From NCBI RefSeq assembly GCF_000756305.1, contig NZ_JRFE01000013.1:51454-115453 (forward strand): a stretch of DNA of 64,000 nucleotides, written 5' to 3'. Shown here in pieces: positions 36,150 to 44,506 of the stretch. Both the position numbers and the translations under genes were made by a program. Source of the DNA: Myxosarcina sp. GI1 (GTDB lineage: Bacteria; Cyanobacteriota; Cyanobacteriia; Cyanobacteriales; Xenococcaceae). The notes under the pieces were generated by a model, which saw only the letters and a program-made list of their open reading frames with translations, did no database searches and was not told where the DNA came from. Position 1 is the stretch's first letter. Each line of letters starts with the position of its first letter.

Positions 36150-36167
36150 GCGGATAAAAGCTTACAG

Positions 36168-37802
36168 CTAATTCAATGGTGATGTATCCCATTTATCCCC
36201 TTTTGCTACTGTATGCACTTGCCAGTCAGCGACAGTATGAGGATAATCTGTACGATAATGTCCGCCTCGGCTTTCGGTACGGAAAGCAGCACTTTTAAGA
36301 ATTAAATAGCCTATATCTAACAGATTTGAAGTTTCAGCATAAAGTCTCAATTGAGACTCTGCCTGAGAAGAAGTGAATTTAAAACAGCTTTGAGAAGACA
36401 AGTTGAAGACATATTTACTTAAAGATAGAGAATGTAGTTGACTGCGCCAATGTGCAATTTGAGATATCGCTGGTTCCATAACTGCCCGCTCGCGACAGAT
36501 CCCCGCACTTTGCCAAACCAAATCTGGCAAGGCTTTTCTAATTGCAGTCACTAATTCAATTTCTGCTGTCCAATTTTCATTTATTTCTTTAGCAGAAGTC
36601 GTTTTAATTGCAGTAATTGGCTCGACTTTTAGTTTACTTAGTTGCGCGGCATAAACTACACATTCAAGTAAAGAGTTACTTGCCAGACGGTTAGCACCAT
36701 GAACCCCCGTACTCGCTGTTTCTCCTACTGCATATAGACCTGAAATCGAAGTCTGATTCATCGTATCGACGGCAATGCCACCCATCCAATAATGAGCCGC
36801 AGGGGCGACGGGAATTGGCTGCTCGAACAAATCTACTCCCCAATGCCGACAAACGCGAATAATATTAGGAAAGCGATAGCGTATTTTAGCTTCTGGGATC
36901 GCTCTCAAATCTAGATAGACATTACTTTCCCCTGTCTTTTGTAAATGAGTAAAAATTGCCCTGCTGACTATATCTCTAGGTGCCAACTCGCCATTGGGAT
37001 GATAGTCAAAAGCAAAACGATTTCCCTGTTTATCGACTAAATACGCTCCTTCTCCTCTAACCGCTTCGCTAATTAAAAATCGAGGTGCGCCTGGTTTTGT
37101 TAATGCCGTAGGATGAAACTGAACGAATTCTAAATCTCTTACTACAGCACCACTGCGCCAGGCGATCGCCACACCATCTCCCGTACTAACTTCGGGGTTG
37201 GTAGTGCGAGCAAATACCTGTCCTCCACCGCCTGTAGCTAAAACAACTGCTCTGGTGGCAATTGGTTTAACTTCTCCTTGATGTAAAAGACTAATACCCC
37301 GACAGCTACCAGTAGCCCCATCGCGCCATAAACTGAGAGCAAATGCCTGAGACAGCACTGCAATATTAGATCGTTCGAGTACTTTTTGAGTTAGAGTATT
37401 GACGATCGCTCGTCCTGTAGTGTCGGCAGCGTGCAATACACGGGGACGAGAGTGAGCCGCTTCTAAAGTCATCGCTAGTTGCTCGCCCTGACGGTCAAAT
37501 GCGACTCCCATTTCTACCAGAGAAGCAATAGAACTTGAAGCATTTTCCACTAAAAATTCTACAGCGGTGCGATCGCACAAACCCGCACCAGCTTTTAACG
37601 TATCGGCTAAATGTAGCTGAGAAGAATCTTCAGGAGCGATCGCCGCAGCAATTCCGCCCTGCGCCCAATCACTAGCACCCGTTTGCAGCTTTTCTTTGGT
37701 AACTAAGCCTACGCGATAGGAACTATTCAAACAAAGAGCTGCATACAGTCCTGCCGCACCAGAACCAACTACAACAACATCAAACTGAGAATAATCGTTC
37801 AA
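36168..37802 (-). CDS. nadB: L-aspartate oxidase NadB
   Basis: A 544-residue flavoprotein that oxidises L-aspartate to iminoaspartate, the first step of de novo NAD synthesis; NadA and NadC are not in this window. The FAD fold has VVVVGSGAAGLYAALCL (residues 9-25) and the substrate-flap GASDWAQGGIAAAI near 42. HPTALTKPGAPRFLISEAVR near 230 carries the active-site His and Arg region. AVGETASTGVHGANRLASNS near 362 closes the FAD domain. The C-terminal RTESRGGHYRTDYP is diagnostic. The start is TTG 37802, since no ATG lies upstream in frame. NadB rather than succinate dehydrogenase flavoprotein is fixed by length and that C-terminus. Confidence 0.94.
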   Translation of the reverse strand: MNDYSQFDVVVVGSGAAGLYAALCLNSSYRVGLVTKEKLQTGASDWAQGGIAAAIAPEDSSQLHLADTLKAGAGLCDRTAVEFLVENASSSIASLVEMGVAFDRQGEQLAMTLEAAHSRPRVLHAADTTGRAIVNTLTQKVLERSNIAVLSQAFALSLWRDGATGSCRGISLLHQGEVKPIATRAVVLATGGGGQVFARTTNPEVSTGDGVAIAWRSGAVVRDLEFVQFHPTALTKPGAPRFLISEAVRGEGAYLVDKQGNRFAFDYHPNGELAPRDIVSRAIFTHLQKTGESNVYLDLRAIPEAKIRYRFPNIIRVCRHWGVDLFEQPIPVAPAAHYWMGGIAVDTMNQTSISGLYAVGETASTGVHGANRLASNSLLECVVYAAQLSKLKVEPITAIKTTSAKEINENWTAEIELVTAIRKALPDLVWQSAGICRERAVMEPAISQIAHWRSQLHSLSLSKYVFNLSSQSCFKFTSSQAESQLRLYAETSNLLDIGYLILKSAAFRTESRGGHYRTDYPHTVADWQVHTVAKGDKWDTSPLN

Positions 37803-37986
37803 CTTAAATCGTTTTAAGATATCATATAGGATTTTATAATGACACAGATATTGTCTGGCAGCGAAACAAACTGCATTTCTATCTCTTGTAAGATTTACTG
37901 AGGGTAAAGAAATAGTTAAAATTTACTTATCACAAAAACGGCGATCGCCGTTTACAGATATTTTAATAATTGACTTACGATAATCC

Positions 37987-38656
<670 letters not shown>

Positions 38657-38689
38657 ATAGATTATCCTACTTAATCTCAAGCCTAAAGC

Positions 38690-40096
38690 CTATGAATCTT
38701 TAGGTAAACTACTCATTTGTTTGAGATCGAGTACTCGGGCTAATTTATCTTCGTCCATCAAACCTCGCTCTAAAACGATCTCGCGAATTGACTTGCCCGT
38801 AGCTAAAGATTGTTTGGCTACATCAGCCGCATTTAGATAGCCGATATGAGGGTTTAAAGCGGTGACTAAAGCCAGACTACCTTCAGCGTATTGCAAACAG
38901 CGATCGCGCCTAGCGGTAATTCCCGATAAACAACGCTGGCTCAAGCTAGTAATTGCCTTACCTAGTATTTCGATACTGTGAATTAAATCGTAGGCAATCA
39001 AGGGCATCATTACATTTAACTCCAATTGTCCTGCTTGAGCGGCAAAGGCGATCGCCGTATCGTATCCTATTACCTGAAAACAGACCATCGAAGTCATTTC
39101 CGCCATTACGGGGTTGTATTTACCAGGCATAATTGAAGATCCTGGCTGTACTGGTGGTAGCTGGATTTCCTTAAAGCCCGTTTGGGGTCCCGAATCCATA
39201 AGGCGCAGATCGTGGGAGATTTTAACTAAATCCTGTGCCAAATTACGTAGAGAACCAGAGACACTGACAAAAGGACTCATACTTTGCATAGCTGCCATTA
39301 AGTGTGGTGCAGGATGTAAAGGCTTACCAGTAAATTTTGATAGTAATTGAGCGACGCGATCGCGATATTGAGGATGGGTATTTAAGCCCGTCCCCGTAGC
39401 ACTACCTCCCAAACCTAAAGCATATAGGTCTTTGGCGGCAGTTTCGATTCGATGATGATGATCGCTTAAAATTTGTCCCCAGGCTCTAAATCCTTCTCCT
39501 AATCTGACTGGAACGGCATCCTGCATGTGAGTGCGACCAGATTTAACAATATTTTGAAACTCAACTGCTTTTTGCTTAACTGTGGCGATTGCCTCAGTCA
39601 AACCAGGATAGAGAGAATGTTCTAATGCCAACAATGCCCCAATCCGAATGGCGGTTGGGATGACATCATTAGTAGACTGACCGTAATTGACGTGGTCGTT
39701 GGGACTTATTCGCTTATAGTTTCCCTTGCGATCGCCCAAAATTTCTAAAGCGCGGTTTGCTAATACTTCATTGACATTCATGTGGTGAGAGGTTCCCGCA
39801 CCTGCTTGATAGACATCGACGACAAACTGATCCCGTAACTGCCCTTGTAAAATTTCATCGACTGCGGTGACGATCGCTTTACCGATATCTTGGGGAATAC
39901 AGTCTAATTCACCGTTGGCGATCGCGGTAGCTTTTTTGATTAGCAGACAGGCATCGACATAAGTCGGTAGTGGTTTGATTCCACTAATTGGAAAATTTTC
40001 TGTTGCCCTTACTGTTTGAATTCCGTAATAGACATCAACAGGGATTTGCTTTTCTCCCATTGAGTCTTTTTCGATCCGAAAATTATTCTTGCTCAT
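38690..40096 (-). CDS. aspA: Aspartate ammonia-lyase (aspartase)
   Basis: A 468-residue lyase of the fumarase/aspartase superfamily that converts L-aspartate to fumarate and ammonia. Motifs in order: GAGTSHHMNVNEVLANRALE, SPNDHVNYGQSTNDVIPTA, SGRTHMQDAVPVRLGEGF, and the active-site GSSIMPGKYNPVMAEM loop with the catalytic Ser. ATG 40096 is chosen; the upstream TTG at 40138 is inside an untypical leader. Class II fumarase is the alternative: GTSHHMN, where fumarases have GTQTNMN, favours aspartase. It is the second aspartate-consuming enzyme within 4 kb, after NadB. Confidence 0.82.
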   Translation of the reverse strand: MSKNNFRIEKDSMGEKQIPVDVYYGIQTVRATENFPISGIKPLPTYVDACLLIKKATAIANGELDCIPQDIGKAIVTAVDEILQGQLRDQFVVDVYQAGAGTSHHMNVNEVLANRALEILGDRKGNYKRISPNDHVNYGQSTNDVIPTAIRIGALLALEHSLYPGLTEAIATVKQKAVEFQNIVKSGRTHMQDAVPVRLGEGFRAWGQILSDHHHRIETAAKDLYALGLGGSATGTGLNTHPQYRDRVAQLLSKFTGKPLHPAPHLMAAMQSMSPFVSVSGSLRNLAQDLVKISHDLRLMDSGPQTGFKEIQLPPVQPGSSIMPGKYNPVMAEMTSMVCFQVIGYDTAIAFAAQAGQLELNVMMPLIAYDLIHSIEILGKAITSLSQRCLSGITARRDRCLQYAEGSLALVTALNPHIGYLNAADVAKQSLATGKSIREIVLERGLMDEDKLARVLDLKQMSSLPKDS

Positions 40097-40204
40097 AAAA
40101 ATTTTTATATATTTTTGCCTACAAACCTCAAGATACAATATCTAATAACGTTTGGTGAGTTGCGATCGCTATATAGCTGCGATCTGTGTTTAGTTTGAAG
40201 CTTG

Positions 40205-40232
40205 TAGAGGCAAGACAGTTCCTTGCCCGTAC
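40205..40232. repeat. Small dispersed repeat with hairpin
   Basis: GTAGAGGCAAG-ACAGTT-CCTTGCC pairs as GGCAAG/CTTGCC with a six-base loop, followed by CGTACC. It resembles the repeat at 8238-8275 and lies directly upstream of sodX. Confidence 0.5.
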
Positions 40233-40243
40233 CTAAAGAAGAT

Positions 40244-40594
40244 ATGAAAACATTACCCACAAGTAATTTTCGAGAATTATTGCTTTGGTTATTGCGTCGC
40301 CGCAAGCGGTTTCGAGTTACGGGAAATTCGATGCAGCCTCTATTGCAACCAGGAGAAGAAATTTTAATCGATCGCCATGCCTATCAAAACCGCGTTCCCC
40401 AAATTGGAGATATTGTAGTTGCGACTCATCCTTTCCGTTCGGGATTGACTGTAGTTAAGCGAATTGCCTTAGTAATGGAAGATGGTAGCCTGTTTTTAAA
40501 GGGAGATAATTTCACTGAAAGTACCGACAGTCGAACTTTTGGTACGGTAAATTTAAAATATATATTGGGTAAAGTAACCAGTCGGTTTGAGTAA
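40244..40594 (+). CDS. sodX: Nickel superoxide dismutase maturation protease SodX
   Basis: A 116-residue S26-family peptidase that clips the leader of nickel superoxide dismutase so that the nickel hook is exposed. The catalytic Ser is in GNSMQPLLQPGE (residues 32-43) and the Lys base in VVKRIAL (about 75). The C-terminal LKGDNFTESTDSRTFG is shared by SodX and signal peptidases. It has no membrane anchor, unlike signal peptidase I. ATG 40244 follows the purine-rich AAAGAAG; the earlier TTG at 40223 lies within a repeat. The target gene sodN is not adjacent or anywhere in this window. Confidence 0.85.
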   Translation: MKTLPTSNFRELLLWLLRRRKRFRVTGNSMQPLLQPGEEILIDRHAYQNRVPQIGDIVVATHPFRSGLTVVKRIALVMEDGSLFLKGDNFTESTDSRTFGTVNLKYILGKVTSRFE

Positions 40595-40658
40595 AGCTGT
40601 CTACTAACAACTAACAACTAATTAAAAAGCCTCCCCTATTTTTCTACTTATTTAATAG

Positions 40659-41477
40659 CTATTTCTGATTTAGTTTGGCAGTCATTTTAGTGTCAAAAAT
40701 TGCTTCCTGCCAAAAATTAGCAGCATTTACCTGTTCTACAGTTAAATGCTCGATACCAAAGAATTTGGTTTGTTTGAGATTAGCATGGTGCAAACAAGCC
40801 TGAGACAAGTTAACGTCACCTAAATAAGCCTGAGACAGATTGGCTCTAGTAAAATTAGCTCCTACAAAATCCGTGCCAACACAATCTGTACTTTGTAAAT
40901 TTGTCTCGATTAAATCTGCATCAGACAAATCTGCCGCAGTCAGATGGGTATGGCTGAGATTGGCATTATTTAATTTAGCTTCGACTAAATTAGCGTGGCT
41001 CAAATTAGCGTAGGCAAGATTGGCAAAGCTGAGATCGGCACCTGATAAATAGGCATGGCTTAAGTCTGCACCAGCTAGATTAATCCCTCTTAGATCGGCT
41101 TCTGGTGCGTTTAAACCTTTAATGCTGATTCCATCTTCATTTAAATCTTGTAAAGCTTGAAATCTGGCATAGCTAGTTCTCAATCCATTTGCCGCATCGA
41201 TAGTTTTCCAGGCTTCGTAATGTGCTTGTTTGCTTCGTTCTGGAGCTTCGAGAAAAAATAGCCAGACTGCTACCAAAATACTAAAGTCTTCTACTAAGTT
41301 CAGTAGCGTCGATTCTCGAATGTGACAGAGAATCCAAGCTTCTGTTGTGTTACAAGTTGGTTTGTTGCCAAAGAAATATTCGACTACTAAAATTAAAGCA
41401 ATTAAAAATGTAGTTCCTCCAATAGCAATTGCAATTCTCTGTAAAGTACGCCGTAGTTTTTTGCTGGCAATCTTCAT
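40659..41477 (-). CDS. Membrane-anchored pentapeptide repeat protein
   Basis: A 272-residue protein. Two hydrophobic segments (about residues 13-34 and 57-77) are followed by a pentapeptide-repeat right-handed beta helix from about 122 to 245, in units A(D/N)LSx (for example GADLSHAYLSGADLSFANLA). Residues 85-115 form a linker with EAWKTIDAANG. ATG 41477 is preferred over a TTG at 41519. Pentapeptide helices bind proteins or mimic DNA; the target is unknown. It is transcribed in the same direction as the upstream ferritin-like gene, but a hairpin separates them. Confidence 0.85.
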   Translation of the reverse strand: MKIASKKLRRTLQRIAIAIGGTTFLIALILVVEYFFGNKPTCNTTEAWILCHIRESTLLNLVEDFSILVAVWLFFLEAPERSKQAHYEAWKTIDAANGLRTSYARFQALQDLNEDGISIKGLNAPEADLRGINLAGADLSHAYLSGADLSFANLAYANLSHANLVEAKLNNANLSHTHLTAADLSDADLIETNLQSTDCVGTDFVGANFTRANLSQAYLGDVNLSQACLHHANLKQTKFFGIEHLTVEQVNAANFWQEAIFDTKMTAKLNQK

Positions 41478-41621
41478 ATTTTCGGTTTTTGTAATTGCAC
41501 TATTGATGCGATCGCACAATTACTAATATAATCCTTACCAAAAATAGAATTTCTTTCTCTGCAATAAATGGTTAGGAAAGCCAAAAAGGTAAAGTGATTC
41601 ACTAATTATTAATTGTAAGGT

Positions 41622-41674
41622 GGGCAAAGAAAAAGCATTCGTGACAATTGCCGATAATTGCCACGAATTTGCCC
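41622..41674 (-). terminator. Strong hairpin downstream of the ferritin-like gene
   Basis: On the minus strand ATTCGTG-(G)-CAATT pairs with AATTG-(T)-CACGAAT around a six-base loop, followed by GCTTTTTCTTT. The outer bases GGGCAAA/TTTGCCC extend the symmetry. It ends the ferritin-like transcript before the pentapeptide gene. It also resembles the GGGCAA repeat family. Confidence 0.7.
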
Positions 41675-41697
41675 GCCCTACTCTAACTTTAACTATT

Positions 41698-42450
41698 TTA
41701 GGCTTTGACTAATTCCGATATTTTCTCCTTACCTTTAGCAGGTGTGCCATCTTTAACTAAAGAGCGAGAATTACCACCGTTGCTAATCATGTCACCTACC
41801 ATAGCGAACATAGAATCTACCTTACGCTTGCGCCAGTCTTCAACTATTTCTTCAACTTTACTAGCAGTTAAACGACGGTGTAAAGCTTCATAAAGGTAAG
41901 CTGCGTGTCTAGTTTCGTCTTGGGCAACGCTGAGAATACTTTGTTTTAGTTTGTGGCTTTGGGGTTCGTCTTCGGGTAAAGCGTTTGCCATCCGCACGAA
42001 GTCTTTACTGGCATCTAACTCTAAAATATAGGTACTGCCCATAAACGCTAGCCAGTCAATGTTTTCGGCTTTAAGATCTTCAGGAGTGTAATTGCGATAG
42101 TAGTTGGCAAAAAAAGGACTGGGTTTTTGTTCTAGTTCCGATTCTCTTTGTTGTTTTAACTCTTCGGCATCCATTACCTGTTTGCCCATTTGCTTGAGTC
42201 CATAAGCAAATATTTGTCCGTGACGCTTTTCGTCGGCAGCGTGAATAGCTAATTTCTCTGCCAGCCATGTATCTCCTTCGGTGGCGGCTCGTTCGGAGAG
42301 CTTGGTTAAAAAAGGTACCGCTCCAGATTCGGCTAGTTGAAACCCCGCTAGTGTATTGGCGCGAGTGGCGCGATCGCGTAATCGATTTGCCAGAATGTAG
42401 GCTGTTGCACCAGAACCAAGGATGTGCAAAATATTGGTAACAAAGTTCAT
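41698..42450 (-). CDS. Ferritin-like diiron protein
   Basis: A 250-residue helical protein with paired diiron motifs: Glu in FQLAESGAVPF, then HAADEKRHGQIF (ExxH), later Glu in YILELDASKDF and QDETRHAAYLYEAL (ExxH). These are the four-helix ligands of a ferritin-like dimetal site. A hydrophobic N-terminal stretch (residues 1-20) may be a membrane contact. The last 30 residues are basic. It is neither bacterioferritin nor rubrerythrin (no rubredoxin domain) and does not match aldehyde-deformylating oxygenase as I know it. Its substrate is unknown; hydroxylase or peroxide scavenging are possible. The start is ATG 42450. Confidence 0.78.
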   Translation of the reverse strand: MNFVTNILHILGSGATAYILANRLRDRATRANTLAGFQLAESGAVPFLTKLSERAATEGDTWLAEKLAIHAADEKRHGQIFAYGLKQMGKQVMDAEELKQQRESELEQKPSPFFANYYRNYTPEDLKAENIDWLAFMGSTYILELDASKDFVRMANALPEDEPQSHKLKQSILSVAQDETRHAAYLYEALHRRLTASKVEEIVEDWRKRKVDSMFAMVGDMISNGGNSRSLVKDGTPAKGKEKISELVKA

Positions 42451-42544
42451 AGACGTAATAGGATGTCTGCTGGCTGAGTATATATAAATATAATATTTAA
42501 GATAAGCTAAATTTATATTTTTAGCAGGCGATCGCTTAAATTAT

Positions 42545-43192
42545 TTATGGCAGACTTTGATAAAGGCGCAATCTCTCATTAAACTGCTGCCAATAATCAT
42601 TAAGCTCTTCACTATTTAAATGAAAAGTTTGTGCCTCGCGATCGCTTAACGCAATGGCAATAATGGCGCGATCGACGTTGACGTTATACAAGCTAGCGAT
42701 AGCCGCCGTGTAAGCTGTTACCTGCAAACAATAGTCCGTTATCCATTCAATTTTTTTGGGTTTAGAAGCTGTTTTCCAATCAAATACGCACAAATCACTT
42801 TCCCATTCTCCCAGACAGTCAACAACACCAGCATACCGACACTCTTGATGGTAAACTGCAGATTCGACTAGATGAACTTTAGATACTTCGGTTAATACTG
42901 GTGTAATAGAGTGCCAAAAAACATTATCTTCCACATCTTCTGGTAAAGGTTTGCCTTCGAGGTAATATTTTATTGCTGTATGTAATGAAGTCCCGCGCTG
43001 ACAGGCAGCAGTGCTAATTTTTTGTGCTTGTTGATAGCCCACACGTTTCCGCCACCTTTGCAAAGCCTGGCGATCGCGTTCTGGTTTGGTTGCGGTTAAA
43101 ATTTTACTTACCGAAGGATAAATTTGCCCTGCAAAACTAAAGTGTCGGCGACGAGCGATCGTTACGTAGTTAGGTTTGAGATAAGAAAACAT
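42545..43192 (-). CDS. PD-(D/E)XK nuclease-fold exonuclease
   Basis: A 215-residue protein of the PD-(D/E)XK superfamily, of the Cas4/RecB/MGME1-like branch. RGTSLHTAIKYYLEG (residues 66-80) is the helix carrying the early His. The catalytic core is RYAGVVDCLGEW with Asp near 125, followed by LCVFDWKTAS (D-x-K) near 135-143, and the motif QVTAYTAA near 157. No cysteine cluster is present, so it is not an Fe-S Cas4. A role in DNA end trimming or repair is likely but unproven. The start is ATG 43192. No CRISPR array is near. A GNAT gene lies 20 bp downstream of its start region on the same strand. Confidence 0.75.
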   Translation of the reverse strand: MFSYLKPNYVTIARRRHFSFAGQIYPSVSKILTATKPERDRQALQRWRKRVGYQQAQKISTAACQRGTSLHTAIKYYLEGKPLPEDVEDNVFWHSITPVLTEVSKVHLVESAVYHQECRYAGVVDCLGEWESDLCVFDWKTASKPKKIEWITDYCLQVTAYTAAIASLYNVNVDRAIIAIALSDREAQTFHLNSEELNDYWQQFNERLRLYQSLP

Positions 43193-43212
43193 CTAGCTTA
43201 ATTTAATGCCAT

Positions 43213-43665
43213 TTAATTTGAAGCTTGCGATAATAATTCCATTTGCAAGTGAGTTTTAGATTCTGCAAAAACTTTAAATCCCAATCTTCGATATAAATTT
43301 ATTGCAGGATTGCCTTTAATAACTTTAAGCCAAATTCTATTTGTGGTACCAAACTGTTGTATTATCGAGCTAAGTAAATCGGTACCAATGCCACGATTTC
43401 GATACTCCGAGCAAATTTGGATTTCAGCTAAATAAATATTCTCTCGCTCGAAAACTATTTTGAAAAATCCAACAATTTGGCGATTGCATTCCAGGACTAG
43501 GTACTCTAGAGGAACGAATTTATCTCTAAATAGTTTGGAATTCCAGGGATAGACTCGCTCGACATAGCCTTTCATATTTTCGGTGTACAGGCGATCGAGA
43601 AGATCTAGATCTGATTTTGTTGCCTGTCGAATTAAGTACGACTTGTTATTAAGATCGATAAACAT
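43213..43665 (-). CDS. GNAT N-acetyltransferase
   Basis: A 150-residue acetyltransferase. Motif A is EIQICSEYRNRGIGTDLLSS near residue 78, with the R-x-x-G-x-G loop NRGIGT. Motif B is NPAINLYRRLGFKVFAES near 118. Length is typical of single-domain GNATs. The substrate is unknown. It lies 20 bp upstream of the nuclease gene and 28 bp downstream of the RibD-C gene, all on the minus strand, so the three may form an operon. Confidence 0.85.
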   Translation of the reverse strand: MFIDLNNKSYLIRQATKSDLDLLDRLYTENMKGYVERVYPWNSKLFRDKFVPLEYLVLECNRQIVGFFKIVFERENIYLAEIQICSEYRNRGIGTDLLSSIIQQFGTTNRIWLKVIKGNPAINLYRRLGFKVFAESKTHLQMELLSQASN

Positions 43666-43693
43666 TACTGTAAACCTAAATTTATAAGTCCTT

Positions 43694-44362
43694 TCAGGTA
43701 ACTGCGTAATGTAAGAAAACTTCTGTTTCTATTTGTTTTACTTCTAGCAATTGCAATTTTTTTGCTTGAGTCTCGGTAAAACCAATTCCCGCTACGGGCG
43801 TAGGAGCATTTTTGCCGCCTAGAATAATTGGGCAGATTGTCAGCCAGAGTTCGTCGATTAAATCTTCAGCTAATAAAGAAGCTACTAATTCTGCGCCTCC
43901 TAAAACGGCGATTTTGTTTAAGCCTAATTGCTGTAATTGACTAAAAGCATCTAGCCAGTTAAAAGAATTACCATTGCCAATTATTAGGCGATCGAATCGA
44001 TCGCAGTTGCGCCAAAGTTTTGCTCCTTGCACGGTAGTTAGTAACCATCGAGGTACTGGCTGCTGGAAAAACCGTAGATCGCGATCAAGATTTCCCGTAG
44101 CAGAAACTACAATTTGAACTGGTTGAAGAGGTTGCGATCGCGTTTTTCTCGCTTGCAACAATTGCCGATCGCTTATCAATTTAGTAGTACCATAGGCGCG
44201 CAAAGTACCAGCACCAAAAATGACTCCATCTACCAAAGCAATTTGGCTTTCTAAATGAGCCTTATCAATCGTCGAACCAAAACGAGCGGGAGAGCGCGAT
44301 TTGTCGGCAATTTTGCCATCGGCACTCATAGCAAGAATGACAATAGTATGAAGACGAGACAA
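43694..44362 (-). CDS. RibD C-terminal (dihydrofolate-reductase-like) reductase
   Basis: A 222-residue protein with the RibD_C fold, which in riboflavin synthesis reduces the ribosyl side chain with NADPH. Motifs are VILAMSADGKIADKSRSP, DGVIFGAGTLRAYGTTKL and KIAVLGGAELVASLLAEDL, with the closing CPIILGGKNAPTP. There is no deaminase domain, so it is a stand-alone reductase. The TTG at 44362 is accepted because it gives the conserved first strand (LHTIVILAMS); ATG within MSADG would cut it off. A GAGG lies about 11 bp upstream. The true substrate could be a different pterin or pyrimidine. Confidence 0.8.
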   Translation of the reverse strand: MSRLHTIVILAMSADGKIADKSRSPARFGSTIDKAHLESQIALVDGVIFGAGTLRAYGTTKLISDRQLLQARKTRSQPLQPVQIVVSATGNLDRDLRFFQQPVPRWLLTTVQGAKLWRNCDRFDRLIIGNGNSFNWLDAFSQLQQLGLNKIAVLGGAELVASLLAEDLIDELWLTICPIILGGKNAPTPVAGIGFTETQAKKLQLLEVKQIETEVFLHYAVT

Positions 44363-44506
44363 GATCGTAAACCTCAGTTAAATTTGGTTAAACTTGGTAG
44401 TTGTAGATTGGCAAATAAATTGCGATATTACAATTTAGTACAGTAAAGTACATCATTTACATTTGGATCTATATTGATATTGAAAGCCAGCCAAACATCT
44501 TCCACT

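Noticed and set aside
42545..43192. Cas4 of a CRISPR system
   Set aside because: The nuclease has no cysteine cluster, and no direct-repeat/spacer array or other cas gene is present in the window.
42545..44362. Defence island made of the nuclease, GNAT and RibD-C genes
   Set aside because: The genes are closely spaced, but none has defence-specific domains, and their flanks are ordinary housekeeping genes.
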